From positions 1 to 64,000 of the forward strand of contig MU832076.1 of NCBI GenBank assembly GCA_029204225.1: 64,000 bases of DNA, written 5' to 3'. This stretch comes from Diphasiastrum complanatum (Eukaryota; Streptophyta; Lycopodiopsida; Lycopodiales; Lycopodiaceae). The translations under genes were made by a program, and so were the position numbers. Shown piece after piece: positions 12,597 to 22,592 of this stretch; position 1 is the stretch's first letter, and every line of letters starts with the position of its first letter. Below the pieces are notes generated by a model, which searched no databases, was not told the DNA's origin, and was given only the letters and a program-made list of their open reading frames with translations.

Positions 12597-13365
12597 GCGA
12601 TATCTGATAGCAATGTGTTTCATCCTAGGATGAAACACTAGATCCTTCGTCAGATATATGGTAGATGTGTTATCCATGAGTAGCAGCGGCTCATTGGAGT
12701 TCTCTCCCAATGCATCAAGGAGCTATTTGAGCCATGTAAACTCATACGCCATCTTGGCTGCTGCAACATACTCTATTTCGCAGGATGATTGCGCAGTCAT
12801 GGTCTGCTTCTTGCTGACCCATATCACAGCTACACCGACTGCTATTGTGCATCCTTCTGAGATGCTTGTGCAGTCATCTTTCAAGGATGCCCAACTTGTA
12901 TCGTTGTAGGATTTGATCAAGAATCCTTCATGCTGAGAGAAATACGGCCCATAATCCTTCGTCTGTTGAAGGTACTGTAGAATTCTCTTTGTTATCTTCC
13001 AGTGCATAGGGCCTGGATATTGAACTGGCTCATTATGAAAACTGCATAAGCAATGTCAGGGTGTGTATTATCTGCCAAGTACATGAGTGATCCGATCAAC
13101 CTCCTGTAGGGCACGTTCTGCATGGCTTCCTACTCTTTTGCATTTTGCAGGCAGTCCTTTTTTGTCAGAATCGTTTCAGACACCATTGGTGTGTTAGCTC
13201 CCTTGCAGTCTGTCATTTGAAAATCATCAATGAGTTTTTGGATGCATCTTGACTGGTGAAGATACAACTTTCCTTCGTCAAGATCTTTGTCAACCTGCAA
13301 TCCTAGGTAGCATCTTGCTTCCCTTAGGTCTGATATCTCAAAATGTTGTGAAATATCATGCTTCA
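12597..13365 (-). pseudogene. Copia C: C-terminal RT and RNase H remnant
   Basis: Minus-strand pieces carry the RT thumb region (FEISDLREARCYLGLQV, 13.1-13.37 kb) and RNase H (VSKKQTMTAQSSCEIEYVAA, 12.7-13.0 kb; then a TAG and LLLMDNTSTIYLTKD at 12.6-12.7 kb). Several stops and frame changes interrupt it. At 13365 it is cut by copia D. Across the target duplication the reading continues into QVK at 15365 and above. Confidence 0.85.
13361..13365. repeat. Target site duplication CTTCA (left), copia D
   Basis: CTTCA precedes the LTR start TGTGAAAGATTC at 13366 and is repeated at 15360-15364 after the LTR end ATCTTTCACA. Removing one copy plus the element restores the copia C RT frame (LIAQVK then HDISQHF), which independently confirms both edges. 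Confidence 0.93.
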
Positions 13366-13987
13366 TGTGAAAGATTCAACTAGTTTGATCATATTTGCTA
13401 TATTTTCATATTTGGCATATTGAGGCCAACTTTGTTTTTAGACTTAGAGATTGGCTTTTCAAAGTTCATTAGTCTAAATGTCATTTGAATAAACACTTTT
13501 TGAAAGTGTTGGAAAGTTAGAAGGCGAGTTTGAGTAGATTCAAATTTGAATGTTGGGTACTTTGAATCTAGACCCAAAAATAATAGGGTTAGCATTTTGG
13601 AGGGAAAGCCAAGTGGCCAAATAGGGTTTGGACCTATTATGAAGGACGTATCTCGTGGAGAGAGTGATATTCTATCTTTTCTATCTCATTTCATGCTTAT
13701 ACATGGTTCTCTTGGAATCTACTATCCATTGGTGCACTCTACTTGTGATTGCATGCAATTCTATGTGTAGAATGATCTATATTTGCTATTTTTGGATCCA
13801 CACATGTGAAATAAAGTAGCTTTCTGGTTTTGTATGGATGGCAACAATACTTTATCATTTCATTCAAGTTTGATCAAGTTCTATTAGTGTTTGCATCTCA
13901 TTTTGTGTATATGCTGATTTTTTCTACAATGGTGAGATTGCTAGTGTATTTCTCTTTCTAACCAAAGATCTTTTAAGTGGATTAGAT

Positions 13988-14805
13988 GAAGTGTATGATG
14001 TCTTTGTCAAGTTCAAGAATGCAAGGGAGAACCAATTTTCCACAAAGATCAAGTGCTTGAGAGGTGACAATGGTGGTGTGTACATATCTAACAAGTTCAA
14101 GGCCTTTTGTGATGAGCATGGGATCAAGAGGGAGTATACAACATCAAGGACCCCACAACAAAATGTAGTGGCTGAAAGGAAGAATAGGGCTCTATGTGAA
14201 AGTGCTAAAGCTATGAGGTTAAGTGCTAATCTTGACAAACCATATTGGGATCAAGCTTTGTTGTGTGCCAATTTCTTGTGCAATAGGTGGCCGAGTGCTA
14301 TTTTGGATGGAAGGACACCTTTTGAGATGCTATTCAAAAGGAGGCCGAGTGTAAATTTTCTAAGAACCTTTGGAGGCACATGCTATGTCAACATTACTCT
14401 TGATGATAGGACCAAGGAGGATCCATCTTCAAGAAGAGGTATTTTTGTTGGATATAGTGAGGTGCGTAAAGCCTACAAGGTTTACATTCCTTCTACTAAC
14501 AAAGTGATTGTTGGTAGAGATGTCATCTTTGATGAGGAGAACATTCCAAAATTGTCTAATGTAACATTCTTGATGTTGGTGAAAAGGATCCTACTTTGGA
14601 TGGTGATGATGATGGACCTTCATCAAGTCAAAAGCCAAGGAGAACATCAAGGGAAAGACAAGTACCTGCAAGGCTCACATATAATCAAAAGGGTAAGCAA
14701 ATAGTTTTTGGAGATTATGTTGCTTTCCTAACCTATTTGGATGAACCTACAAGTGTAGATCAAGCAAGGAAAAAAGAGGAGTGGATCCAAGCAATAGATC
14801 TATGA
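13988..14805 (+). pseudogene. Copia D: integrase fragment
   Basis: About 240 codons match copia A integrase from the second catalytic Asp region (LRGDNGGVYISNKFKAF) through a degraded glutamate motif (QQNVVAERKNR) to the region before RT (DEPTSVDQARKKEEWIQA). It has no start, RT or RNase H. A frame shift lies near 14560-14600, before the EEEWIQA-like end. GGEY is changed to GGVY and QNGVAE to QNVVAE. Confidence 0.88.
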
Positions 14806-14924
14806 AGAGTGGAACATCTTTTGGAGGATCTTCTTGTGTAGATGGAGCTATGGAAGTGGATGGATGTTATCTTGTTGTAAAATAAAGTAATGTATCTGGA
14901 AAACAAAGTTTGTTCAATGACTTT

Positions 14925-14970
14925 GAACAATACCATTGGTCCTCATGCACGAGGACCAATGGTATTGTTC
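14925..14970. repeat. Perfect 20-bp inverted repeat with 6-nt loop
   Basis: GAACAATACCATTGGTCCTC (14925-14944), loop ATGCAC, then its exact reverse complement (14951-14970). The right arm and the ~75 bases after it recur near 18629-18715 without the left arm. The hairpin therefore arose in this copy by an inverted duplication. Confidence 0.92.
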
Positions 14971-15364
14971 TTATTTGGATGGATTGTGACTTGAAATACA
15001 TATTTCATGCTTGACTCTAGAGTTTCATGCAGTTGACTCTCTATCTCATTTCATGCTTATACATACTATCCACTGGTGCACTATACTTGTGATTGCATGT
15101 AATTTTATTTGTAGAATAATCTATATTTTTTATTTTTGGATTCACACTTGTGAAATACAGTAGCTTGTTGGTTTTGTACGGATAGCAACAATAATTTATC
15201 ATTTCATTCAAGTTTGATCAAGTTCCATTAGTGTTTGCATCTCATTTTGTGTGTAGATGCTGATTTTTTTTACATTGGTGAGATTGGTAGTGTATTTCTC
15301 TTTCTAACCAAAGATCTTTTAAGTGGATTGGAAGGCTTAATGATATAAAATCTTTCACACTTCA

Positions 15365-16195
15365 CCTGAGCAATTAGGTCACCTCTTCTGGACAGAATCA
15401 AAGTGTCATCAACATAGACAACAATGATTATGATTTCTCCATCTGTGACCTTTGTATAGACATTGTAGTCGGCCCTCAATGGTTGAAATCCTAAGGATCT
15501 GAGGGTGTGATCCTTCTTCTTATACCACTGCCTGGTAGACTCTTTCAGTCCATATATGCTTTTTTGCATTTGGCAGGCGTAGTTGGCAAAGGATGTACAA
15601 ATGAATCCTGGAGGTTGGTCCATGTAGACCCCTTCATTCAACTTGCCATGTAAGAAGGCGGTCTTTTCATCCACTATTGGATCTTGAGATTGTATGCTGT
15701 TATATATGCAAATAGTAGGCGCATGGATGAATGCTTTATGACTGGAGAAAAGGTTTCAGTATAGTCAACACCATACTTCTGAGAGAAACCTTTTGCTACC
15801 AATCTGGCCTTGTACTTTGATACGTTGCCATCAGGTCCATACTTGTATTTGAAAACCCACTTGCACTTTATAGTCTTCCTGTCTATTGGTAATGGCTCCA
15901 GACTCCAAACTTTGTTTTGCTCAATGGAATTCATCTCGTCTTCCATTGCTTTAATCCACTTGTCTTTATCTGGACAGTTGATAGCTTTCTCATACTTTTG
16001 AGGTTCTCCGCCAAATCCACAAAACTCTTGTGATACATAAGCTGAGCTATCAAGCACAAATATGATAGGTGCTCTTCTTTCTCTCATGGATCTTCTTGGA
16101 GAATCTGCAGTCAGAACGATGGCCTTGCCTTTGTTTTTGCCTTTGTTGACTGCTGAACTATGGTGAGTAGTAGGTATCCTAGGTACAGGTTGCAC
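15365..16195 (-). pseudogene. Copia C: N-terminal reverse transcriptase remnant
   Basis: Minus-strand frames encode the copia RT front half. KWIKAMEDEMNSIEQNKVWS and WVFKYKYGPDGNVSKYKARL lie at about 15.8-16.0 kb. DEKTAFLHGKLNEGVYMDQP, SIYGLKESTRQWYKK and the catalytic YVDD motif (VVYVDDTLILS) lie at about 15.4-15.67 kb. A frame break lies at about 15674, and copia D interrupts just after YVDD. Confidence 0.88.
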
Positions 16196-16311
16196 GTCTT
16201 TCTACTCATCGTCTGAATAGTCTTTCTGTCCATTTGGAATTTGAACATCTTGTTCTGGATACTTAGGGTCTGTTCCTTTCGTTGATGTTGGTAGATCATA
16301 GTAGTCTCTAG

Positions 16312-17280
16312 TCAGAATTTTGTAGTCGACTCGATCTCCGTCAGCCATTGTCTTTGACTCATCAAATATGACATCTCTGACAGTTTTGATTTGTCTGTTG
16401 TAGGCATGTAGATCCTATAGTATAATGAGTGAACATCATATCCTATGAGGAATCCTTGCTCCACCTTTTCTTCTAGCTTCTTTCTTTTTTGATCTGGAAT
16501 GTGGGCAAATGCGATGCATCCAAAACTGCGGACATGTGTCAGACTTGGTTTGTTGCCCCACCAAACCTCGTGTGGCATGGTATGTGCAACACTAGATCTA
16601 CATGTCCTGTTCTGCAGGTAGTTGGCTGCAGCTACTGCTTCAGCCCATAAAATTTTTGATGCATTTGAATAGGCCATCATGGATCTCGCAGCTTCCATGA
16701 GAGTTCGTTTTTTCTTCTCTGTCACACCATTGTGTTGTGGTGTGTAGGCTGCAATCTTCAAGTGAAGTATGCCTTTGCTGGTGCAAAACTCTGCAAAGCG
16801 TTTGGAGACATATTCTCCTCCTTTGCCCGTTCTCAGTTGCTTCACCTTCTTGTCAGTCCATTTCTCAGCCCAATTCATGAACTTAGTGAATTTGTCTAGG
16901 GCCTCTGACTTGTTGTGGATAAAGTACACGGCTGCAAACTTGCTAAAGTCATCAATAAAAGTGATGTAGTAGTTTGAACCTCCCAAGGAGACCACATCAA
17001 ATGGTCCACAGATGTCAAAGTGTACCAGTTTCAGGAGTTCTTTCATTTTGAAAGAGTCCTTGGTGAATGCTATACATGACATCTTGCCTTTGTTACATGC
17101 ATCACAGGACTTCAAGCATGCGGCATCTTTGATATTGACTCCAGTGAATGCTCCACTCCGGCTAGCATTGTATAGACCAACTGTATTCATGTGATATAGT
17201 CTCCTGTGCCATATAATATCCATCGATTCATTGATCTGGTGAGCTTGCTTTGAAGGTACTCCGATCCTGAGGTGATACAA
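16312..17280 (-). pseudogene. Copia C: integrase remnant with lost catalytic Asp
   Basis: A 322-codon open stretch carries the copia pre-integrase zinc motif (WHRRLYHMN, then CDAC), the first catalytic Asp (HFDICGPF) and the catalytic Glu context (QHNGVTEKKKR). The second Asp, normally in LRTDxGGEY, is replaced: the sequence reads LRTGKGGEY. Even without the other breaks this integrase should be inactive. Confidence 0.88.
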
Positions 17281-17289
17281 ATTCCCCTT

Positions 17290-17930
17290 TTGCTTTCCTG
17301 TGGTGACAAGCTAAGTGGTTGCGGATTCAACAACTTTGCAAGTATCACCTTCAAAGGTGATTGTTAGTCCTGCATCTATTATCTTAGCAATAGATAGTAG
17401 GTCCTTCTGAAGAGTGGGCACGTATAGAGTGTCATCAAGCCTTCTGTCTCTTCCTTTGGTGCTTAACCACAGTGCTCCTTCTGTGTGCATCTCATGTAGG
17501 TCTTCTTCTCACCATACTGTTGTCTCGGTTTATTTTTGCTTTTCCATTTGCCTTCTTTGGCTCACTCTGACTACTACTTTCAATCTTGTCTTTGGTCTGG
17601 CTCCCTCTTAGGCTTGAAATTCTTCTTTTTCTTCTCTTTGTTGCTTTAGAGAACTTGATCAGAGCTATCCTTGTCATCAACGTGTTCAAGGGCTTCCACC
17701 TCTTCTCTGATCTCGATTATAGCCTTCTCAAGGGTCATCTGTGGATTTTTAGCAAGCAATGTTCGGGTGGTATGTGAGCTGCTTTTCTGCTGAGACTACA
17801 TTCTCTGTTCCGGAGTTGTGTAGTATAAGGAACAGGTCCTTCATTCTTCTGATGAAGGAGGTGAGGTCTTTACCATCCCATCTCAGCTTGGTCAGCTGAT
17901 CTTCAAGAAGCATAATTTGGCTTTGTGACT
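17290..17930 (-). pseudogene. Copia C: gag remnant
   Basis: Minus-strand pieces read LTKLRWDGKDLTSFIRRMKD near 17.85 kb, MTLEKAIIEIREEVEALEHV near 17.7 kb and a basic KRRKRRISSLRGSQTK stretch near 17.6 kb. These resemble the gag N-terminal domain and basic linker of copia elements. The N-terminus is missing because the LTR repeat starts abruptly at about 17931. I see no intact zinc knuckle. Confidence 0.7.
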
Positions 17931-18483
17931 CAAGGGCAATGTCGCATTTTCAAGGGCAGTGTCGCATTTTTCTCGAAGGCATTTGGAGACAGTGTCGCTT
18001 TTTTCGAAGACCGAAAAATCCGACAGTGTCACTTTTTTCCGAAAGGCGAAAAAGCGCGACAGGCCTGAAAAACATTTTCTAAGGCATTTGGAGACAATGT
18101 CACTTTTTCCCAAAATGCAAAAAAATCCAATAGTGTCTCTTTTTCCCGAAATGCAAAAAAATCCAATAGTGTCTCTTTTTCCCGAAATGCAAAAAATGTG
18201 ACAGTAGGCCAGAAAACATTTTTAAGGCATTTATAAGACAGTGTCGCACTTTTTTGAAATGCAAAAAATGCAACAATGTCGGGACAGTTGGCCAGAATTA
18301 TTTTCTAAGTGTTTTGACTTAGTGTATTTTCCTCATGACCAAAATTGCGAACTGTGTGACGAAACAATTCAAAAATGCAAACTGTTCGAAACATAGTTCA
18401 AAATGCAACAGTAAGGAAAAACAGCAAGGAAAGACTAAGAAAAATACTAAGGCTTTGAAGGATAGAAACTCTTAGTTTCTTCA
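17931..18483 (-). repeat. Partial 5' LTR of copia C
   Basis: On the minus strand it starts with TGAAGAAACTAAGAG at 18483 and continues into the periodic GCGACAGTGTC-type sequence. It matches the 3' LTR (11.99-12.34 kb) and the flipped LTR start (12.50-12.60 kb). It ends within the LTR, adjoining mid-gag, so the distal LTR, primer site and gag start are deleted. Confidence 0.78.
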
Positions 18484-20201
18484 TTTGATACACATTGTTT
18501 GAAAAACTCACATGTAGTTTATCTATTGATTTAAGATGGATTGAATTAGGTGAAGCTCAAAAGGAGAAACTTTCTTTTGGCAAAAGCTATATGAGATGCC
18601 ATGATTCTTACATGGAGCAACTCATGCACGAGGACCAATGGTATTGTTTTTATTTGGATGGATTGTGACTTGAAATACATATTTCATGCTTGACTCTAGA
18701 GTTTCATACAATTGACTTTCTTTGAAGTAATTGAAAAACTATTGCAAAGTGTTTAACCTACTCTTCACAAGAACTCAATGAATATGTACATTAATGACAT
18801 TGTTCGAGAAGTCATGAAAGATATCCTCATAAGGGCTAAAAGTTTTTTGACACTTTGTTGGGACAAATGGCATCATTAAAAATTTGTGGGTCATGTATTA
18901 GGTCAAGAAGGTTTGACATCTCTCTTTTGCAATATAAATTTGGCAATATCTACATCTAAGATCTATCATACTAAAGAAATCTTCTAGCTTTATCTAGTCA
19001 AATAGATTGTCGATCTTGAAAATTAAATATCAAATTTTGATGACAGTCATGCTCACAACTTGAAAAGTCTTATCATTCTTTTTCTACAAACAGGACAAAT
19101 CTAAATAGAAAAACCCTTGTTCTAAATCAATCCATTAAACTCCAAAATTTAGTTTTCTAACATTCTAGACAACACACACAATGTAGGGACACCAACTCAA
19201 TTTTGTGATCTACAAGTATTTCTAGGAGATTATTTTGTGAGTCATTCCTTTGAAAAAACATTAGCAAGCTCTTTAAATCAATCCTCAATTTTGGTTGGTA
19301 GCACTTCTCTCTGGTCTTTTCACCATCTTCTATATGCTAGAAGTTGAAAAGATGGTATCAAAGTCCTTCATCCATTATCATGTTGTCCATTAGTAATTCT
19401 GTTACTAGATTTTGTTCAATGTCAAAACTTCAAAGCATTGATGGAGAATCAATCAGGTGCTAAGATCAAAGTGCTTAGGTGGTGAGTATCGATCTACAAC
19501 TTTCATTGATTTTGGCAAGGAACATGGGATTAAACATCAACTTGCACATGTTGATACATCCCAACATATGTCCTCAAATCACTATCAAAATAGCAAGTTT
19601 ACTATTTTTGGCCACCAACCAGCTCTAATACTATGTGAAAATTCTAGATCCAAAGATCTCAGGCAAGAATTATTGCACTAACCACTGATTTATCTATGTT
19701 AAACAACTCATTCGCTAGCTTGCTAGGTTGATCAGTCATTAGAGGAGTTCTCAATATCAAAAAGACCCTTTGTAAAAATACTTTTATTTTTTTTCTTTAG
19801 TTTCGACCGTCATCAGGCCCAATCAAAATGCACAGATTTGAAATCTACGTAACGTAGTTCAAATTAACTAAAAAAAAAAAATGCAATATAGAAAACTTTG
19901 AAATTTGTGTCCGGGCAGCATGGACGTATCCCATTGGTTTCTTCTTCCTGTCCGACACATGCTAATCTGCCCGACGTCAATAAGTCAAGTTAAATTTACT
20001 TGACTATGCTGGTTAGTATAATGAAAATTTCTAACTATACTAGTTACAGTTATAGAAATATAGTATGTACAGTTACATAAAATATGGTATACGCAGTAAC
20101 TGTGACTATGTTGGCATTACATTAGATTAAATGTGATACGAAAAATTGAAATTAAGTATCATATCAGAGAGATTTTTGGCGCCCAAGCTTTGAAAATAGC
20201 A
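18484..20201. other. Degenerate copia fragments, no intact gene
   Basis: 18625-18715 repeats the block seen at 14951-15030 of copia D. Around 19430-19570 on the plus strand a frameshifted integrase fragment is visible (GAKIK, then GGEYRSTTFIDF and KEHGIKHQLAHVD). The rest is AT-rich and shows nothing I can name. Confidence 0.6.
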
Positions 20202-21294
20202 ATGGCAAGGAGACCCAGATCTACAATCGATTCTGTGATTCTTTACAATGAGAAAGATGGAGCTGATAACTGGAAGCCAACAAAACATATGAAGAACTCA
20301 TGGGTATTGCTGCATCCATCATCAAAGGGCAATTTTCGACAAAAGAAAAGAGCAAAAATGTGAATGGGAACCCGCACAATCACTTGCAAGAATATTAGAC
20401 ATGATTCACTCTGATGTTGGAAAGCTGCAATACAGAGGAAGATGTCCAAAGGAACTTGCAGATTGTGGTATCTATTTTTATGAATCATTATATACGCCAC
20501 AAACAGATGGATGTTTTGGCAAGCTCGAAGCAATTCCATTGCCTATCTTTCAAAGTGATGAGTGGCCTACTCCGGACAACATTGTTTCTGAATCCTTCAT
20601 ATGCAAGCTACTAATTGATATTAGAAATGCTATGAAGATAAGCATAGGCTCGAAAATTGTTCACCTAAGTTGGTTTATCTCATTACATATATTTGTTGAT
20701 TTTTTCTCGAGTGCTAGTGTTCGTAGGACACCAACTTTATTTGTTTGCAAGGATTTATCAGATGAGACTTTGTCAGATCTCATGGATCAAGGCTGGGATA
20801 GTAAAACAAATAATGACATAGAATGCAGGATTAAAAAGTCCTCAATGATCTTTCGTTATCATATCGAAAAGCAAATGCTCAGTCTCACATTTAGCTACTA
20901 GAGATACAAGAAAATTGAAGGTACATGGCTACCACTGGATCAAGATTTTGAACTAAATGGTCACACAAACCGAATGGAGATAAGCATTATCTACACTGAG
21001 GAATATTTTACTATGGTTGAGGTGGAAGAACATTGGAAGTTTGATTTTATCAGAACAGAGCTCATGCTATTACAAACCAATCTACCAACATATTTCAGAT
21101 TTATCATCAACGAAAGACTCGTAAGTACTTTATGTTTATTGCCATGTCAAAATAGAACAAAATAATAGACAATGTCATGATTTACAATAGCACATTCACT
21201 AATATTTGTCATGTCACAGATGAGAAAAAGACAGAAGCTGATAACGTGCTGCAAAGATCTACCTACAACAATCATCATTGTGGGAGAACAATAG
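20202..21294 (+). pseudogene. Family A protein, copy 1 (unrecognised, broken)
   Basis: Function unknown. The best block, 20360-21120, aligns without gaps over about 44 residues to copy 2 (CEWEPAQSLARIL against YDWQHVKSFTGKF; CGIYFYESLY against LGVYFYDHMY). It stays alignable to the end (PTYFRFIINERL against PTNFVFTINGQI). An intron at 21121-21219 splits the frame in phase 0 at the same place as in copy 2, and the last exon is MRKRQKLITCCK to the stop at 21292. The C-terminal 60 residues look like a beta-grasp/ubiquitin-like end; that is inference from pattern only. Breaks: TAG at 20899-20901 where copy 2 has Arg, and a frame change near 20320 separating the ATG at 20202 from the main frame. 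Confidence 0.65.
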
Positions 21295-21489
21295 TTTCAA
21301 ATAAACTTTAGTACAAATCTGTGTATACACTCTTTCATTCAATAAATGAAAGCCCAATTTGGGCATCAATACATGTATTTTGTGCTCCCAAATTCATAAA
21401 ATGGAACAACATTTGATATATAAATGTATATTTTTCTATGAATTCTATACATGTATTTTTTTTCTATGCTATCTATATATGTTCTGATC

Positions 21490-21835
21490 TTAATTTAGTA
21501 CTACTACATCATCCTTTGCACCATCATCAATAAAGGGAGGCTGAAGCCTTGCCCTAGCCAGTATACTCAGGATGATTTCTTGTCTGAATCTGTACACCTG
21601 GCTTGATGTGTACTCAGGAAGTGTAAACTGCAAAATAGAACATTCATGTATTAGTAATGGCTAAAAACATCAACAAAATAGAAAACTAATCATGATTCCA
21701 AAAATAAAAATAAACATAATTTATTACCTTAGAAATATCAACATTTTCTTGAAGGTTGAACCACTCAAAAAATAACTTGGCATTGTATAAGTGTACCACC
21801 CACAACTGAATGAATCATTTTGCTGTGGTGACTGC
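21490..21835 (-). CDS. Two probable 3' exons of a minus-strand gene
   Basis: Exon 21627-21490 reads FTLPEYTSSQVYRFRQEIIL and ends in TAA at 21490-21492. It is preceded by acceptor TTTTGCAG. Exon 21835-21728 reads KLFFEWFNLQENVDISK and ends at a GTAATA donor. Joined, DISK runs into FTLPEY in phase 0. They are probably the last exons of the H3-like gene upstream, but the junction to its donor at 22596 is out of phase as I read it. I do not recognise the sequence. Confidence 0.45.
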
Positions 21836-21912
21836 AAAATAATTTAGCACAAAAAAAATCAATTATCAAACAAAATGAATTAGAATGAAACAATTACATT
21901 AGAATATCGATT

Positions 21913-22392
21913 TCAACATGCCGGTTCAGGTTTCACAAAATCTGTGGTGTCTACGATCTTTGCTCTCTTTGGAGCTCTCTTGGGGGCACTCTGCTTCCTA
22001 GGACGCTTCGTAGGAAGATCAGTCCTATCTACAGGTGTTGGCCTGGGAGCAGAAGGCTGAGATACGTGCAACCTACAGAACCTATCCCTCATTCTCATCA
22101 AGATTTGAAAATCCTTGGGCATTATTGTGACTCTCTTGGAATGAATGGCAAGCAAAAATGAATCTCCAAAAAAAGGACTAAGGTAATCTTCAGCAGCCTC
22201 CTGAAGGCACCGAAGAGCACTGGGTGTAAATCTGACCAGCTGTCCGAGATCATTTCTTGTTATGTTTTGGACAGCACGGTAGAATGGAGCCCTTGGGATC
22301 AATAGCACAGTTGATCTTTGGTACTTGCGTATCTCAGAGAGCCACCTGCTGCGGTTGCACGTTCTATGTCTAGCAGGAGTGGTAATGGCCAC
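21913..22392 (-). pseudogene. Histone H3-fold protein, tandem copy 2 (short)
   Basis: About 95% like the long copy at 22593-23543 over the histone fold and basic tail, but homology ends at KPEP (21923). It then stops at once, so it lacks the ~170-residue C-terminal extension. The fold is recognisable from EIRKYQRST (alpha-N), FYRAVQNI (alpha-1), LQEAAEDYL (alpha-2) and KRVTIMPKDFQ (loop 2/alpha-3). No ATG opens the frame: it is open from about 22425, and the upstream ATG (MDRRK) is followed by TAG. It lies where an intron of the long copy would be, so it may be an intronic duplication rather than a separate gene. Confidence 0.7.
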
Positions 22393-22561
22393 TGCAGGGG
22401 CTGAGGATGAGCCAAGAGAGAAGAAGTCCTTCCTGGTCTACTTTCTCCTATCCATGGATGTGTACTATGGAATAGCGGACTTGCGCGTGACGGGGAGGAT
22501 GAGAACAGAAGGGTGACAAAAATCTCACAGAGGACCGATATGTACGAAAGGAATGTATGGT
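21923..22561. repeat. Tandem duplicate of the H3-fold exon (with 23074-23712)
   Basis: A 639-bp unit, direct orientation, matched by 23074-23712 with only scattered substitutions. It covers the H3-fold exon, the basic tail and the upstream ATG-bearing segment. About 510 bp separate the copies. Confidence 0.93.
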
Positions 22562-22592
22562 GCATAAAACAGGAAGAATCACTTAATATATC

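Larger units (their letters stand above)
13366..15359 (+). mobile_element. Copia D: short rearranged copia derivative nested in copia C
   Basis: A 1994-bp insertion with TGTGAAAGATT...AATCTTTCACA ends and the CTTCA duplication. LTR-like flanks (about 13366-13987 and 15031-15359) share about 300 bp. The interior holds only a piece of integrase to pre-RT, related to copia A, plus a foreign-looking block (14806-15030). The left LTR jumps straight into mid-integrase and the right LTR lacks its first ~320 bp. It is therefore a non-autonomous, internally deleted element mobilised as a unit, or one rearranged after insertion. Confidence 0.88.
11357..18483 (-). mobile_element. Ty1/copia element C, degenerate, hosting a nested element
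   Basis: A minus-strand copia element. It runs from a partial 5' LTR (18483 to about 17931) through gag, integrase and RT/RNase H pieces to a long 3' LTR ending at 11357. Domain order on the minus strand is gag, integrase, RT, RNase H, the Ty1/copia order. Damage is heavy: the PBS and gag N-terminus are deleted at the 5' LTR junction (about 17931), there are many frame breaks, a copia derivative sits inside RT (13366-15359), and a short block at the RNase H/LTR junction (about 12343-12595) is inverted. It is the oldest layer of this nest. Confidence 0.85.

Noticed and set aside
13924-14238. Minus-strand frame opposite the copia D integrase
   Set aside because: Shadow of the integrase coding strand and LTR end.
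21913-22392. Calling the short H3-fold copy a canonical CENH3 gene
   Set aside because: No proper start, no H3 tail, immediate stop after the basic tail, and a near-identical neighbour; only the fold is supported.
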